From positions 149,543,298-149,607,297 of the forward strand of contig NC_080542.1 in the NCBI RefSeq assembly GCF_028640845.1: DNA of 64,000 bases. The letters run 5' to 3'. Below are positions 1 to 10,635 of the stretch, in pieces. Source of the stretch: Ahaetulla prasina (taxonomy: Eukaryota; Chordata; Lepidosauria; Squamata; Colubridae). Made by a program: the position numbers and the translations under genes. How positions within the stretch are numbered: the first letter of the stretch is position 1; every line of letters starts with the position of its first letter. The notes under the pieces are model-generated. The model saw only the letters and a program-made list of their open reading frames with translations, ran no database searches and was not told where the DNA came from.

Positions 1-738
1 TGAGATTTGTATGTTTGTTGTTTCTATTTCAGTTCTACATGCAAGCTATCATTCCCCTTGGCCCCTCCTAATCCTCCAACAATGCCTTTTTCACCCAGAA
101 AGGGAGGAGGAGGGACCCTTTCTCATGTCTTTTAAACATGTAACGATCAAAAGACTTTTAAGACAGTTTGGTTTTTCTTGTTTTATGTATTCATGTAAGG
201 ATTTGTATTTTGAGATTTCTGTCAGCAGCGAACATCCACATCAACGGTGAGACCTTGAGGCCCTGGTCGACATATCAGTCCCTACCATCAAAGATTGATG
301 GCAACTGACTCTTTTCTTCCTACAAGAGACATTTATCGCTCCTTTGGCCTTTTCTTTCTCCAAGAAGGTGGATTGTGTGGCTTTAAAGGAAGAATGCTGC
401 TTCTATACTGACCATCTGACATTGTACAGGACTCAAAGAAAAAACTAACGGACTTAACTTTGATATGGTTTACAAGCTATTATAGTTGTAGTTGGTATAA
501 TTGCATTAGGATGTATAATTTTACCTTGTATTCTACCTATTTTTGTTAGAACAATTTCTAACAGTTTATCTTTACTGGCTACTGAAGAACTCGAAGATGA
601 TTACACCCAAACTGCACCTAACAATTCCTGCCTGATTGTCGAAACAGAAATAGACAAGGCTAGTATGGCTAATATCTGGGTTTACCCCACCATGAAACCG
701 ACTGATTGTCTGGTCCTAAAAAATAAAAACAGAGGAGA
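1..738 (+). pseudogene. env: ERV env, transmembrane-subunit 3' end (upstream proviral unit)
   Basis: This is the 3' end of a retroviral envelope gene cut by the window edge. The gammaretrovirus-type disulfide motif C-x6-C-C is readable at 374-400 (codons TGT...TGCTGC) after a GG-rich lead. A hydrophobic membrane anchor runs from about 476 to 560, and the same frame stays open through a long polar cytoplasmic tail that crosses into the LTR and stops at 853. A one-base shift between the cysteine motif and the anchor breaks the frame, so it is not functional. The stretch 5768-6508 is a near-identical second copy. Stops upstream of the motif show that the surface part is lost or scrambled. Confidence 0.8.
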
Positions 739-1386
739 TGTTGCGATATTATGCCATATGAACCCCTTTATGAAACTGTTTATAAAATTACTTATGTGCA
801 AATATAAGCATGAGCAAGAAATTGCTTATGTGCAAAAATATCAGCATAGGTAAGTCTGGCTAATTGTTATCATGTAAGCAGAAATCTGTTTGATGCCAAG
901 GTTACAAAGATGTTTGCCAGTAAATGTAACAACACCTATGAGATAGCCACAGAACATTCCTTCTCTGATAAGGTCAACTTCACAGAGCTTCAAAAGAAGT
1001 TTGCTCCTACACACAATTATATGAGATTTATTAGTATGTAGTCAGGATGTCTCAAGATGTATTTCTGTTTGCTGTACCACGTAGGCAAAAGCGAGAACAA
1101 AGAACCACTTCATGGTAAAACTCCTCCCAAGAATCATGATCTTTCTCCCAAAATCATAGGCTTGTGGATGTGCTTGTAGTCACGTGTTCACGTGTTGAAT
1201 ATATGCTAATATGTAACCACCCTGCTTACCTTCTGTAACCCACCTAACCCCTAATTAAAGGGTTGTTTCGAGCTAGCTCGGGCTCGCTCACCCGAGGAGG
1301 TGGACTCTGCTTATTCATTTCTCACTCCGTCTGGCGGGATTGCCCAGACCTTTCGTGGCGAGCCGCTGGCCGCGAGAAAAGCCACA
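739..1386 (+). mobile_element. ERV long terminal repeat (shared middle LTR)
   Basis: The LTR starts TGTTGCGATATT directly after a purine tract (aaaaacagaggaga) and ends GCCACA. It is about 648 bp and nearly identical to 6509-7176. A TATA/poly(A)-like AT stretch near 1250 precedes the conserved block at 1260-1386 (gagctagctcg...). It sits between an env 3' end on the left and a primer binding site plus gag on the right, so it is the 3' LTR of one unit and the 5' LTR of the next. Compared with the right-hand LTR it is repeatedly one or more bases shorter in G/C runs. Confidence 0.9.
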
Positions 1387-1388
1387 AC

Positions 1389-1406
1389 TGGTGACCCCGA
1401 CGTGAT
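1389..1406 (+). other. Retroviral primer binding site, tRNA-Trp type
   Basis: TGGTGACCCCGACGTGAT is an exact 18-base match to the complement of the 3' end of vertebrate tRNA-Trp including CCA, the primer used by avian sarcoma/leukosis viruses. It lies two bases after the LTR end. This fixes the orientation and the LTR boundary. Confidence 0.92.
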
Positions 1407-1478
1407 TTGATCCCGGTCCTGGTTGTTCGCCTTGATGCCCCGTGCTTTCGCCAGTGAGGCGCCCAGTCGTAAGACTTA

Positions 1479-1484
1479 GTAAGT
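1479..1484 (+). promoter_or_regulatory. Candidate major splice donor of the ERV leader
   Basis: A consensus donor GTAAGT directly abuts the gag start codon at 1485. Retroviral leaders carry the donor for env mRNA between primer site and gag. Placement at the last leader bases is inferred from sequence only. Confidence 0.5.
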
Positions 1485-2470
1485 ATGGGGAACGGGTTGT
1501 CCAAGGGCCAGGTTACGCACCTCCAAGAACTTGGAGACCTTATTAAGGCTGCAAAAATTATTTGTATGAACCATGGCAAACCTTTACCCTCAATTTCAGC
1601 AAATGATCTAATCAAATTATTGAAATTCATTTGGCAAAAATATCCCAGCTATCCCCCTTCAGGGATATTACATCTAAAAATGGAGGCATATTGAAATATT
1701 TAAATGACCCCTAAAGCCAATCATGATTTGATTGTAACTTGTCAAGTAATTGTTATTAGCCTGGAGATTTATGAAAAGGCTATCAGAGATTCGAGCGATG
1801 CCATGGCGCTCAACGCTGCATCTCCACCTCCATACGAGGATGCCTCACGCAGAAAAATCTCTTGAGGTAAAATGTTCCAACATTGCCTCTTTAACTGAAA
1901 CATCTCCACCATCTGCCCCTCCGCCTCCGCTAACTGCGGACGGGAGACCGTCTCATTCTGCTCTCGCAGCTGGACTGAAGAGAGCGATGGCAACGGGGAC
2001 CTTTCCTTAGAGGATTTGCAAATGTTTCCTGTTGCCCTTATAGATGACCCGCAAAATCCTAATCAAAAATTGAGGTCATCAACCCCTTGATTTCAAAATG
2101 GTTAAAGATCTTAAAAGGGCAGTGGCAGAATATGGGATTCAGAGTCCTTATACCAGGGTTTGCTTACTTCCATGGCCAATGGTCATGAATTGATTCGGAA
2201 GATTGGAAAAATATTGCCTCTATGCTTCTTTCCTCTTCGCAATTTCTGATTTTGAATCTGTTTGGCGGCAGGGTAAGAGTGGCGGTGTGCTGGAACCTCC
2301 CGGCCGGCATCACCGCTGACTATCTTCTAGGGAAGGTGCTGTTAACACCATTGCATTGCAAGCTGCTTCCCCCACTCCTGTTCCTCCACTTAATGCCATA
2401 ATCTTATCTGCCTTTCTCAAAGTGGATGACCCTAAGTCATCCGTCTCCTCTTTGCTTCTATCACTGAAAC
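1485..2470 (+). pseudogene. gag: ERV gag, degenerate
   Basis: Matrix starts with MGNGLSK (glycine 2 fits a myristoylation signal) and is open to 1694. After that the reading jumps frames. Proline-rich coding (about 1910-1935) and capsid-like text follow: around 2095-2200 codons read MVKDLKRAV, EYG and SPYT, the pattern at the start of betaretrovirus-type capsids. Frameshifts and stops are frequent. The 3' capsid, nucleocapsid and protease are missing: the text passes from a capsid-like C-terminal segment (about 2440-2500) straight into the RT catalytic region at 2536, so there is a large internal deletion. Confidence 0.72.
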
Positions 2471-2529
2471 CCAATGAGTTGTATTCTGATTTCATTGAAA
2501 ATTCTCCAACCTTTTAGTTCTTTGTTCCT

Positions 2530-4590
2530 TCTTTTCTTGTGTATCATTATATGGATGACATTCTTGTCGCTGCGCCTGGGCCCCAGGCACAGTCAAACAG
2601 CAATTGCCAAAACTCTTACACACCTTCAGAAGGGTGGCCTTACTGTTGCCCCAGAAAAATTCAATCCCACCCCTTTCTCTTATTTAGGATATACGGTTCT
2701 CAGGTCAGCGGCCCCAATGTGCCAACCTCTACCTTTCAAACAAGCCCACTTTAGTTCAGCTACAGCAATACTTGGGGACACTGAATTGGATTCGCTCTTA
2801 CAGCTCTAACCACTGCTCAATTATCTCCACTGTTCACAGCCCTCACACAAGGCTCTCAACCATCAGATCGTATACAACTAACGATCAACAACGCATGCCA
2901 TGCATCAAGTCAATCTAACCTAAAACACATATGGGTAGACAGACTTGCTCTAACATCCCATTTGGCATGCTCATTGTCAACACTGTAATGCTCCCTACTG
3001 GGGCATTAGTTCAAAAGGAGGAGAAACTTCTAATCCTAGAATGGTTTCATCTTCCTCACACTTCTCGCACTTCTTTAACTTCAAAGCCTACACAATTAGC
3101 GCAGCTCATTACAAAGATTAGATCTAGGAGTAAACTCCTCGCTGGAATAGAACCATCTATTTTATATGTTCCTTTTTCTTTGTCTATTTGGGAATCTTTG
3201 TTGTCTGTTTCTGATGAATTGCAATTAGCACTTGCCGAATGGCCAGGAAAAGTCTCCTGCCATCCGCCCCCAGACCCACGACTGCTACTTCTAAGAACCA
3301 TTCCTTTCTCCTGGAATTCTCTCTCCCCAACCACTACCTAATGCCCTCACTGTCTTTGCTGACGGCAGCAAGTCTTATGGTGCCTGTGCTTGGCAGAAAG
3401 GTGGTCAGTGGTACACTAAAATTACTCCTCCTCAAAAATCTGCCCAGAGAGCAGAACTCTTTGCTTCTATATTGGCTTTTCAAAACTTTTCTGATGAACC
3501 TTTCAATCTCATCTTAGACAGTCTATATGTCACTCAAATTATTAGCTCTCTCTATGAGTCATATCTGGCTCCTTCCCTCGATGCAGAACTGCTATCTTTG
3601 TTTCTCAAACTACAAACACTCATTTCTGCTCGACATCTTCCTTTTCATGTTTCACACATTCGAAGCCACCAGCCTCTGCCTGGAATACTTCAAAAGGCAA
3701 TAATGTGGATGCTGCAGCTGCCGCTGCCTCTGTTAGTACTTCACTATCTGTTCTGTCTCTCTCCCCAATCTCCTGGGAGAGTCACGCTTATTTTCATCAA
3801 AATAAAAAGGCGCATGAAACAATTTGGTTTAACGGTTGCTGAGGCATCTGCTATAATACATCAATGCCCTACCTGCAGCCGCCAAGGTAACTCTCTTCCG
3901 ATGGGGTCAACCCCAGAGGAACAGTAACCTGTCAACTTTGGCAAATGGATGTTACTCAATATCCATCCTTTGCTCCATGGAAATTCTTACATGTATCAGT
4001 GGATACCTTCTCAGGCTTCATCATGGCCACCCACAAAGGGAGAAGCCACTAAACATGTAATCAATCATTGTATTCGGACCTTTGCATCGCTGGGATGCCC
4101 CAAAGAACTAAAACAGATAATGGTCCTGCCTACACCAGTGCTGCATTTGCAGACTTCTGCAGACGGTGGAACATTACTCACAAATCGAATTCCATACAAC
4201 AGCCAAGGTCAAGCTCTGGTAGAACGCAACCAGACATTAAAACAGCCCTTGACCGATACACCAAACAACAGGGGAAAAATGCCCTGGCCTCCCAGCAGTG
4301 CAAGATACCTTGAATCGTTGTTTATATGTGTTGAATTTTTAAACTTAACTGGACAACCGCTCATGACCGCTGCAGGCGACATTTTCCCTCCCCATCTGCA
4401 ACCTACCCAAACCACAGGTATACTACCGCGAATTACCTGACCTGACATGGAAAGGGCCTGCTGATCTCATCACCTGGGGTCGAGGTTACACAGCCATCCA
4501 GCTGCCGGACCGAGTGCTTTGGGTTCCAGCCAGACACACCAGACCGTATTTGGTTAAAGACGGTCCCCTTCAGCCATCCCTCAACTAGAA
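2530..4590 (+). pseudogene. pol: ERV pol: RT fragment, RNase H, integrase (frameshifted)
   Basis: The RT catalytic box YMDD is at 2548-2559, followed by the thumb/connection in shifting frames. RNase H starts near 3347 with a DGS catalytic box and continues to about 3760. Integrase shows an HH pair near 3783-3805 and CPTC near 3868 (zinc finger), then catalytic D (WQMDVTQ, near 3948), D (TDNGPAYTS, near 4115) and E (GQALVE, near 4205). A C-terminal WVPARHTRPY segment lies near 4520. Motif style is alpha/betaretroviral. Many one-base shifts split it into short ORFs; the inverted copy at the right edge keeps the integrase in one frame. Confidence 0.85.
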
Positions 4591-5767
4591 AGAATGCTGT
4601 AGTTCCCTGTTGCCTTTCAGCTACTGGACACTGCCTCCCTTCCCCCAGAGCACCCCTCCTTTTCCCCCATGGGTGCGATAGCTCAGACTATTTTTAAAAG
4701 TTTTTTTTCTCTCTCTCTCCTCGCTGGCTTATCTTAACTACCCCCCCCTTCGTTCCTTGTAGTGCCAGGGAAGAGGGTGGGCTACGGGGGAGAACCATTC
4801 ACCCCCACTCCATTTTTTCTCTCTCTTCTTTCTTGTCTGAGAAGGGAGGGGCAATTAGGCTCTCTGGAAGCATTGCTTTTGTAAAAAGCTATGTAAAAAC
4901 TATGCAGACATATTTTCTTTTTAACCCTGAAAACACTTTTGATTTTAATTTTTAATCATGCATATAATTTTGCTTTTGCTTTTAATTTTTAATTTTCCTT
5001 TTTCTGGAACTTTTTGAGGTTTAAACTGCCTGATTAAATCTATACCTTTATAAATGTTTTCAAAGCACTGAGTTGACTAAAAATGTTTCATTTAGCTTTG
5101 TATTTTTGAAGCTGTTCACATACATCATGAGAGTTGAAAGGGACCCTTGGAGGTCTTCTAGTCCAACCCCCTGCCCAGGCAGGAAACCCTATAGCATTTC
5201 TGACAAATGGCTATCTTCTTATGTATGGACACATTTTTTTCAGCGTAAATCTGTTTTTTGGAAAATGCACTCAGGTTTTCCACATAAACTGACTCACCCA
5301 AAAGTTTAAACCCTTATTTGCTGTTTGTATTGTTTCTTTTTCTTTTTAGCAGCACAATATGTGCCCTGTTTTAGGAACTATTTCAGAGATACGTTAGAAA
5401 GTTATAGGATGTGATAAGTTAGAAAGTTACAGGATGTGAAGAGAGTTAAGAGGATGTTCTGATACTGGTACTGAGTAAGTTTTAATTTTGTTAAGTCAAG
5501 CTTTGAATTTTAAGCTTGAGGCATAATGGAGCTGAAATAGCAAGTGTGATTTTGCAAGTTAGGAGGAGGAGTTAGAAAAGTATGAGTAAAGTAAGACGGA
5601 TGGTGATTTTGCTAAGATATAATGTGGTTTGTTTTTGAAAGTTTTTGATAGCATGGTTTTGTTAGTGACCAACTTCCACACATAAATAAAAAGGGTGGGA
5701 GTTGGGTTTTTATTGATTGATTGTCTTTTCTCTGTCTTCCACATAGTACTTTTGTTAAAAACAAAAC
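4575..5767 (+). pseudogene. ERV env 5' stub and replaced surface region
   Basis: The first ~65 bases (to about 4640) align with the env start of the right-edge provirus, but with an in-frame stop. From 4640 the sequence diverges. It is T-rich, with a G-rich block at 4750-4800, then AT-rich DNA with no envelope motif. A CR1 3' end is inserted (separate entry). Purine-rich AT-rich DNA at 5330-5700 shows no recognisable protein. The env reading resumes only in the transmembrane part after 5768. Confidence 0.5.
5125..5240 (-). mobile_element. CR1 LINE 3' end
   Basis: The block reading gagttgaaagggaccc then tccaaccccctgccc is the reverse complement of the CR1 3' UTR seen next to the CR1 coding end at 35815-35880. 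It is about 115 bp, 5'-truncated, and inserted in the degenerate env region. Confidence 0.75.
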
Positions 5768-6508
5768 TGAGATTTGTATGTTTGTTGTTTCTATTTCAGT
5801 TCTACATGCAAGCTATCTATTCCCCTTGGCCCCTCCTAATCCTCCAACAATGCCTTTTTCACCCAGAAAGGGAGGAGGAGGGACCCTTTCTCATGTCTTT
5901 TAAACATGTAACGATCAAAAGACTTTTAAGACAGTTTGGTTTTTCTTGTTTTATGTATTCATGTAAGGATTTGTATTTTGAGATTTCTGTCAGCAGCGAA
6001 CATCCACATCAACGGTGAGACCTTGAGGCCCTGGTCGACATCAGTCCCTACCATCAAAAGATTGATGGCAACTGACTCTTTTCTTCCTACAAGAGACATT
6101 TATTGCTCCTTTGGCCTTTTCTTTCTCCAAGAAGGTGGATTGTGTGTGGTTTTAAAGGAAGAATGCTGCTTCTATACTGACCATCTGACATTGTACAGGA
6201 CTCAAAGAAAAAAACTAACGGACTTAACTTTGATATGATTTATAAGCTATTATAGTTGTAGTTGGTATAATTGCATTAGGATGTATAATTTTACCTTGTA
6301 TTCTACCTATTTTTGTTAGAACAATTTCTAAAAGTTTATCTTTACTGGCTATTAAAGAACTCGAAGATGATTACACCCAAACTGCACCTAACAATTCCTG
6401 CCTGGTTGACGAAAAAGAAATAGACAAGGATAGTATGGCTAATATCTGTGTTTACACCACCATGAAACCGACTGATTGTCTGGTCCTAAAAAATAAAAAC
6501 AGAGGAGA
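5768..6508 (+). pseudogene. env: ERV env, transmembrane-subunit 3' end (second copy)
   Basis: Near-identical to 1-738. An open frame at 5936-6238 contains the gamma-type motif [10 protein letters not shown] (C-x6-C-C) in a stretch reading [10 protein letters not shown]. The hydrophobic anchor follows near 6235-6325, then the long polar tail; the tail ORF (6435-6623) runs on into the LTR. Small indels disconnect motif and anchor. Together with the LTR at 6509 it closes the second proviral unit. Confidence 0.82.
6490..6508 (+). other. ERV polypurine tract
   Basis: The run aaataaaaacagaggaga lies directly before the TG of the 3' LTR. The same tract precedes the LTR at 721-738 and, inverted, at 62588-62606. 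It is expected to prime plus-strand DNA synthesis. Confidence 0.8.
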
Positions 6509-7176
6509 TGTTGCGATATTATGCCATATGAACCCCTTTATGAAACTGTTTATAAAATTACTTATGTGCAAATATAAGCATGAGCAAGAAATTGCTTATG
6601 TGCAAAAATATCAGCATAGGTAAGTCTGGCTAATTGTTATCATGTAAGCAGAAATCTGTTTGATGCCAAGGTTGCAAAGATGGTTGCCAGTAAATGTAAC
6701 AACACCTATGAGATAGCCACAGAACATTCCTTCTCTGATAAGGTCAACTTCACAGAGCTTCAAAAGAAGTTTGCTCCTACACACAATTATATGAGATTTA
6801 TTAGTATGTAGTCAGGATGTCTCAAGATGTATTTCTGTTTGCTGTACCACGTAGGCAAAAAGCGGAGAACAAAGAACCACTTCATGTTAAAACTCCTCCC
6901 AAGAATCATGATCTTTCTCCCAAAATCATAGGCTTGTGGATGTGCTTGTAGTCACGTGTTCACGTGTTGAATATATGCTAATATGTAACCACCCCTGCTT
7001 ACCTTCTGTAACCCACCCCTAACCCCTAATCTTAATAAAAGGGTTGTTTCGAGCTAGCTCGGGGCTCGCTCACCCCGAGGAGAATTGGACTCTGCTTATT
7101 CATTTCTCACTCCGTCTGGCGCGGGGATTGCCCAGACCCTTTCGTGGCGAGCCCGCTGGCCGCGAGAAAAGCCACA
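6509..7176 (+). mobile_element. ERV 3' LTR
   Basis: 668 bp, TGTTGCG...GCCACA. AATAAA lies at 7034-7039 in taataaaag, which could also act as a TATA-like element. It ends in L2 sequence (7177 onward), so the provirus inserted into an old L2 fragment. The left flank is outside the window, so the target duplication cannot be checked. Confidence 0.9.
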
Positions 7177-7249
7177 GTTGGGGTGGTCTGGGGTGGAAAA
7201 ATACAGCTGAGTATCATCAGCGTATAGATGATAACTCAACCCGAAACCA
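7177..7249 (-). mobile_element. L2 LINE fragment
   Basis: The reverse complement spells the L2 RT stretch around DDTQLYFSTP and aligns with 25640-25710 of the better preserved L2. It is a short remnant between the ERV LTR and the next LINE. Confidence 0.65.
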
Positions 7250-9405
7250 CTTTTTGGACACATTCAATTGTATGTCAGAGATGTGGTGAGGGTTCCAAAC
7301 AGGCGAGCTGTATTCTAGAATTGGTCTAGCAAATGTTTTATATGCTCTGATTAGTAGTGTGGTGTTTTTGGAAAAGAAGCTACTCAAGATTAGGTTTACA
7401 ACTCTTAGAGCCTTTTTTGCTATGTAGTTGCAGTGGGCTTTGGCACTTAGATCATTTGATATGAAAACTCCAAGGTCTTTAACAGGGTGGGGGTCATCTG
7501 CAAGGTAATGTCCATCAAGTATGTACTTAGTGTTTGGGTTCATTTTTCCAATATGTAAGACTGAGCATTTGCTGGTTGAGATTTGGAGTTGCCAAGTTTT
7601 GGACCAAACGGTTAGATGATCAAGGTTTTTTTGAATGGTAGATGTATTGTCTGTGGTGTTAAATAGTTTGACATCGTCAGCAAAGAGAACACAATTACTT
7701 GAGATATGGTCACAAAGATCATTAATGTATAGTATGAAGAGTGTTGGTCCAAGGACGCTGCCTTGAGGAACGCCACTCTTGACAGGAACAGGATTTGATA
7801 GAGCATTGCCAATTTTGACCACTTGTTGTCTGTTAGACAGAAAAGCAGATATCCATTTGTGAAGGGGTCCTGAGATGCCATAGGATTTTAGTTTTAGGAG
7901 AAGTTTATCATGTACTACTGAGTCAAAAGCTTTGCAGAAGTCTATGTAGATTGCATCTATTGTTTTGCCTTGATCAAGATTTGTAGTCCATATGTTTTTA
8001 CAGTGGAGAAGTTGTAAGTTGCATGATATTTTTTTCCTGAAACCAAATTGTTTATTAGAGGGTAGGTTGTTTGTTTCTAAGTGTGAAGTAATGGATTGGT
8101 TGATGATTGATTCCATGACTTTGCAGGTGATGCAGCACAAAGAGATAGGTCTGTAATTTTCGACTAAGCTGGGGTCTGCTTTTTTGAAGATTCGGATGAC
8201 TGTGGCTAGTGACCAAAGTTTAGGAAGGGAACTGGTAGTGAAAGCTTTATCAAAGATTATGCTTAGGGTTCTGCTATATTAGTGGAAAGTTTTTTTAAGA
8301 AGTATGCACATAGTCCATCAGGTCCAATAGATAGGGATGGTTTCAAGTTATGAAGAGCTTTTCCAACATTATCTTCTGTGAAATCTATATGTGTTAAGTC
8401 GTCGTACTCATTGCTGGTACGTTTATGGAATGTCGGATGTGTGTTTTCGGAGTTAACAAAAACTGAGCCAAAGAAAATGTTGAAGAGGTTTGCTTTAACT
8501 GTTTCGTCATTGCGTTCTTTGTTGTTAGAATCTTTTAGTGGTGGGATGGATCTTGAGTCTTTAAGTTTATTGTTAACAAAATTATAAAAGGACGATTGGA
8601 ATTTGTGCACAGAAGGTTCTCTTCTTGCTTGGTGTGATAATTTGTGCATTCAGTTTTTATTTGGTTGCATATGTTTCTGTAGCGGATTTTGAAGTTTGCT
8701 ACAAAGCCTTTTTTGTTTCTTTTCCAGAGGGATTTTTTTTTTATTGAAGCATTTTATTGATATGGGTAGTTTGCTTTTCCTGATCTTGGTGGTCGTTTGT
8801 GGTACATATAGTTTAATGACTCTATTAATTTCAAATAGGAAAACTCTATAATTGTGTGTTGTGTGTCTATAAGTGTGTTGTGTTGTAAATCAATTGTGTT
8901 GTAAATGTTGTACCTTGATGAACGTATCTTTTCTTTTATGTACACTGAGAGCATATGCACCAAGACAAATTCCTTGTGTGTCCAATCACACTTGGCCAAT
9001 AAAATTCTATTCTATTCTATTCTAATGGTCTTCAGCAGTTATACAAGTTGCGAACAGATTTTGCCAGTCCAGAAATGAGAGATTGTTGTTTATAAGGTCA
9101 TAGTTGGCTTTTTTGAAGTTGTAGTTAGGAATACTATTGTTATGACGATTTAAGTAGGGACGTATATTGAGACGAAAGTCAATCATGCAGTGGTCACTGT
9201 TGGAAAAAGGTTCTTTAATTTGTAGTCCATAAATTGTGTTTGGGTTGTTGCAGAAGATGAGGTCAAGGCAATTGTTGAGTCTTGTATTGTTAGTTACAAG
9301 TTGTTCAAGACCTAGATTTGTAACAGCGTTGTATAGTGTAGTATGGATTTGATCAGTTGTACATTCAGTAGTTATCCAGTTAATGAGAGGTAGATTTAGG
9401 TCACC
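7250..9405 (-). mobile_element. CR1/L3-like non-LTR LINE, endonuclease to RT, 3' truncated
   Basis: On the minus strand the endonuclease part (9405-9026) begins at GDLNLP and contains SDHCMIDF. After an interruption the RT follows, open from 8140 to 7217 (307 codons). RT boxes seen are FGFRK, DFCKAFDSVVH, GVPQGSVLGPTLF and FADDVKLF (catalytic FADD); the C-terminal region reads DLGVFIS. An earlier RT part is at 8649-8263 (PSLSIGPDGL). Frame breaks near 8150-8260 and a plus-strand LINE tail at 8851-9024 disable it. It belongs to the Jockey superfamily (CR1/L3 or Rex1-like); the exact clade is not settled by eye. Confidence 0.8.
8851..9024 (+). mobile_element. LINE 3' tail with (ATTCT)n
   Basis: The tail reads tgtccaatcacacttggcc then AATAAA and four ATTCT units. 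The same tail ends other LINE pieces at 36900-37015 and 55686-55785, and occurs inverted at 36240-36350. It interrupts the opposite-strand LINE. Confidence 0.75.
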
Positions 9406-9523
9406 CTAAAGAGCCTCTCGTTCTTCTGCTATGGCCTTGTTGTAGAAGGCCAGATAGCCCCACTGGACCACACTGCCCAGAGCAATGGGGCAGGGGCAGC
9501 GACACAGGTTCTCAAATGGATGG
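9406..9523 (-). other. Unassigned ORF fragment, possible terminal exon
   Basis: On the minus strand a 38-codon reading ends in TAG at 9406-9408. It contains ENLCRCPCPIALGSVV, an aromatic stretch WGYLAFYNKA and a charged end. It follows CAG after a (CA)n run, a weak acceptor. Composition looks protein-like (cysteine pairs, amphipathic), but I cannot name the protein. The stop sits exactly where the LINE fragment begins, so it may be truncated by that insertion. It could also be chance. Confidence 0.25.
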
Positions 9524-9525
9524 CT

Positions 9526-9549
9526 GGTGTGTGTGTGTGTGTGTGTGGG
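9526..9549. repeat. (GT)n microsatellite
   Basis: Twelve GT units. A (CA)n run of similar length is at 9853-9874. Between and around them, 9550-10080, I see no gene or clear repeat. Confidence 0.9.
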
Positions 9550-10081
9550 AGCAGCGTGGCTTCCTTTTCATATTATCAATAGTCTCCTTTGTCATTCAGG
9601 TCTTTTAGGTGGGAGTTGCAAAGGACGCTGTTCCTCTCTTCACCACCAGAGGGCGAGGCAGGCTTGGGAATCTGTCTCCCCATAGCAAAAAAGACTGCTT
9701 GGTTTTGATATTGGGGGTGTTTTGGGGTTTGGGGTTTGGAGAGGGGGATCCAGAGAACTTATTTCCTTCCCTTGAGAATAAGGGTCACTGGTGAGGATCA
9801 GGCAGCCTCTCCAAGCTGGGAATTCCTTCTGTTTACCCAAGAATGTGTGCCCACACACACACACACACACACAAATGCACACACCTCCCCCCTTCCTCCT
9901 ACGCCCCTCCTGGAAGGGTCCCCCCATGCTGGTGATTCAGCCAAGCTTCCACGGCCTCCGTCCTGGATTTGGAAGGAGGTCTTTCCTCCCTGCCTTAGAT
10001 TCCATCTCTCCCCTTGTTTGGCAACCCATCAATAATTACAGAAAATTATAAGTAATTACAATAATTACAGCATAGAAAGAG

Positions 10082-10530
10082 AATTTGTATAAAATGTTTT
10101 ACAGGTGGCATCTATCCCCCCACACAAAAATTGCCAGAATGGCAATTAAGGATAAACCTGAAAAATGTTGGGAGTGTCATCAGATACCTGGATCATATTA
10201 CCATATGTGGTGGACGTGCGTTGAAGCGAAAAGATACTGGACTAAGATGCACACATGGTTGGAGAAAATGATCAAAAAACGTATCGACTTTAAGCCAGAA
10301 GTCTTTCTGTTGGGAATTATACCTCAGATATATACTAGAGATGTAAAATATTTGATTGTGAATATTATTACAGCAGCCAGGATTGCGTTTGCTAAAAATT
10401 GGAAAAAATGAGAAGTTACCTTTGCAAGACGAAATAATAGGAAGATGATGGAATGTGCAGAAATGACTAAATTGACATTTGAAATTAGAGAAGAAGAAAA
10501 GGAATATTATAAAATATGGGATTGAGATTG
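10082..10530 (+). mobile_element. L1 LINE, 3' end of ORF2
   Basis: An open frame at 10085-10411 (108 codons) holds the terminal zinc knuckle C-x2-C-x8-H-x4-C (CWECHQ...HMWWTC) typical of L1 ORF2 C-termini, then a basic helix-rich end. An A-rich 3' UTR with poly(A)-like runs follows to about 10630. The 5' part is absent (5'-truncated insertion). Confidence 0.75.
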
Positions 10531-10635
10531 CACAAGAAGATATGTAAACACCCCTCCAGCACTTCTTAATTAGTTTGATGAGTTTTCTTTTTGTTGTAAA
10601 AAAAAACAAAACTTTTTTTAAAAAAAAAATAAGTA

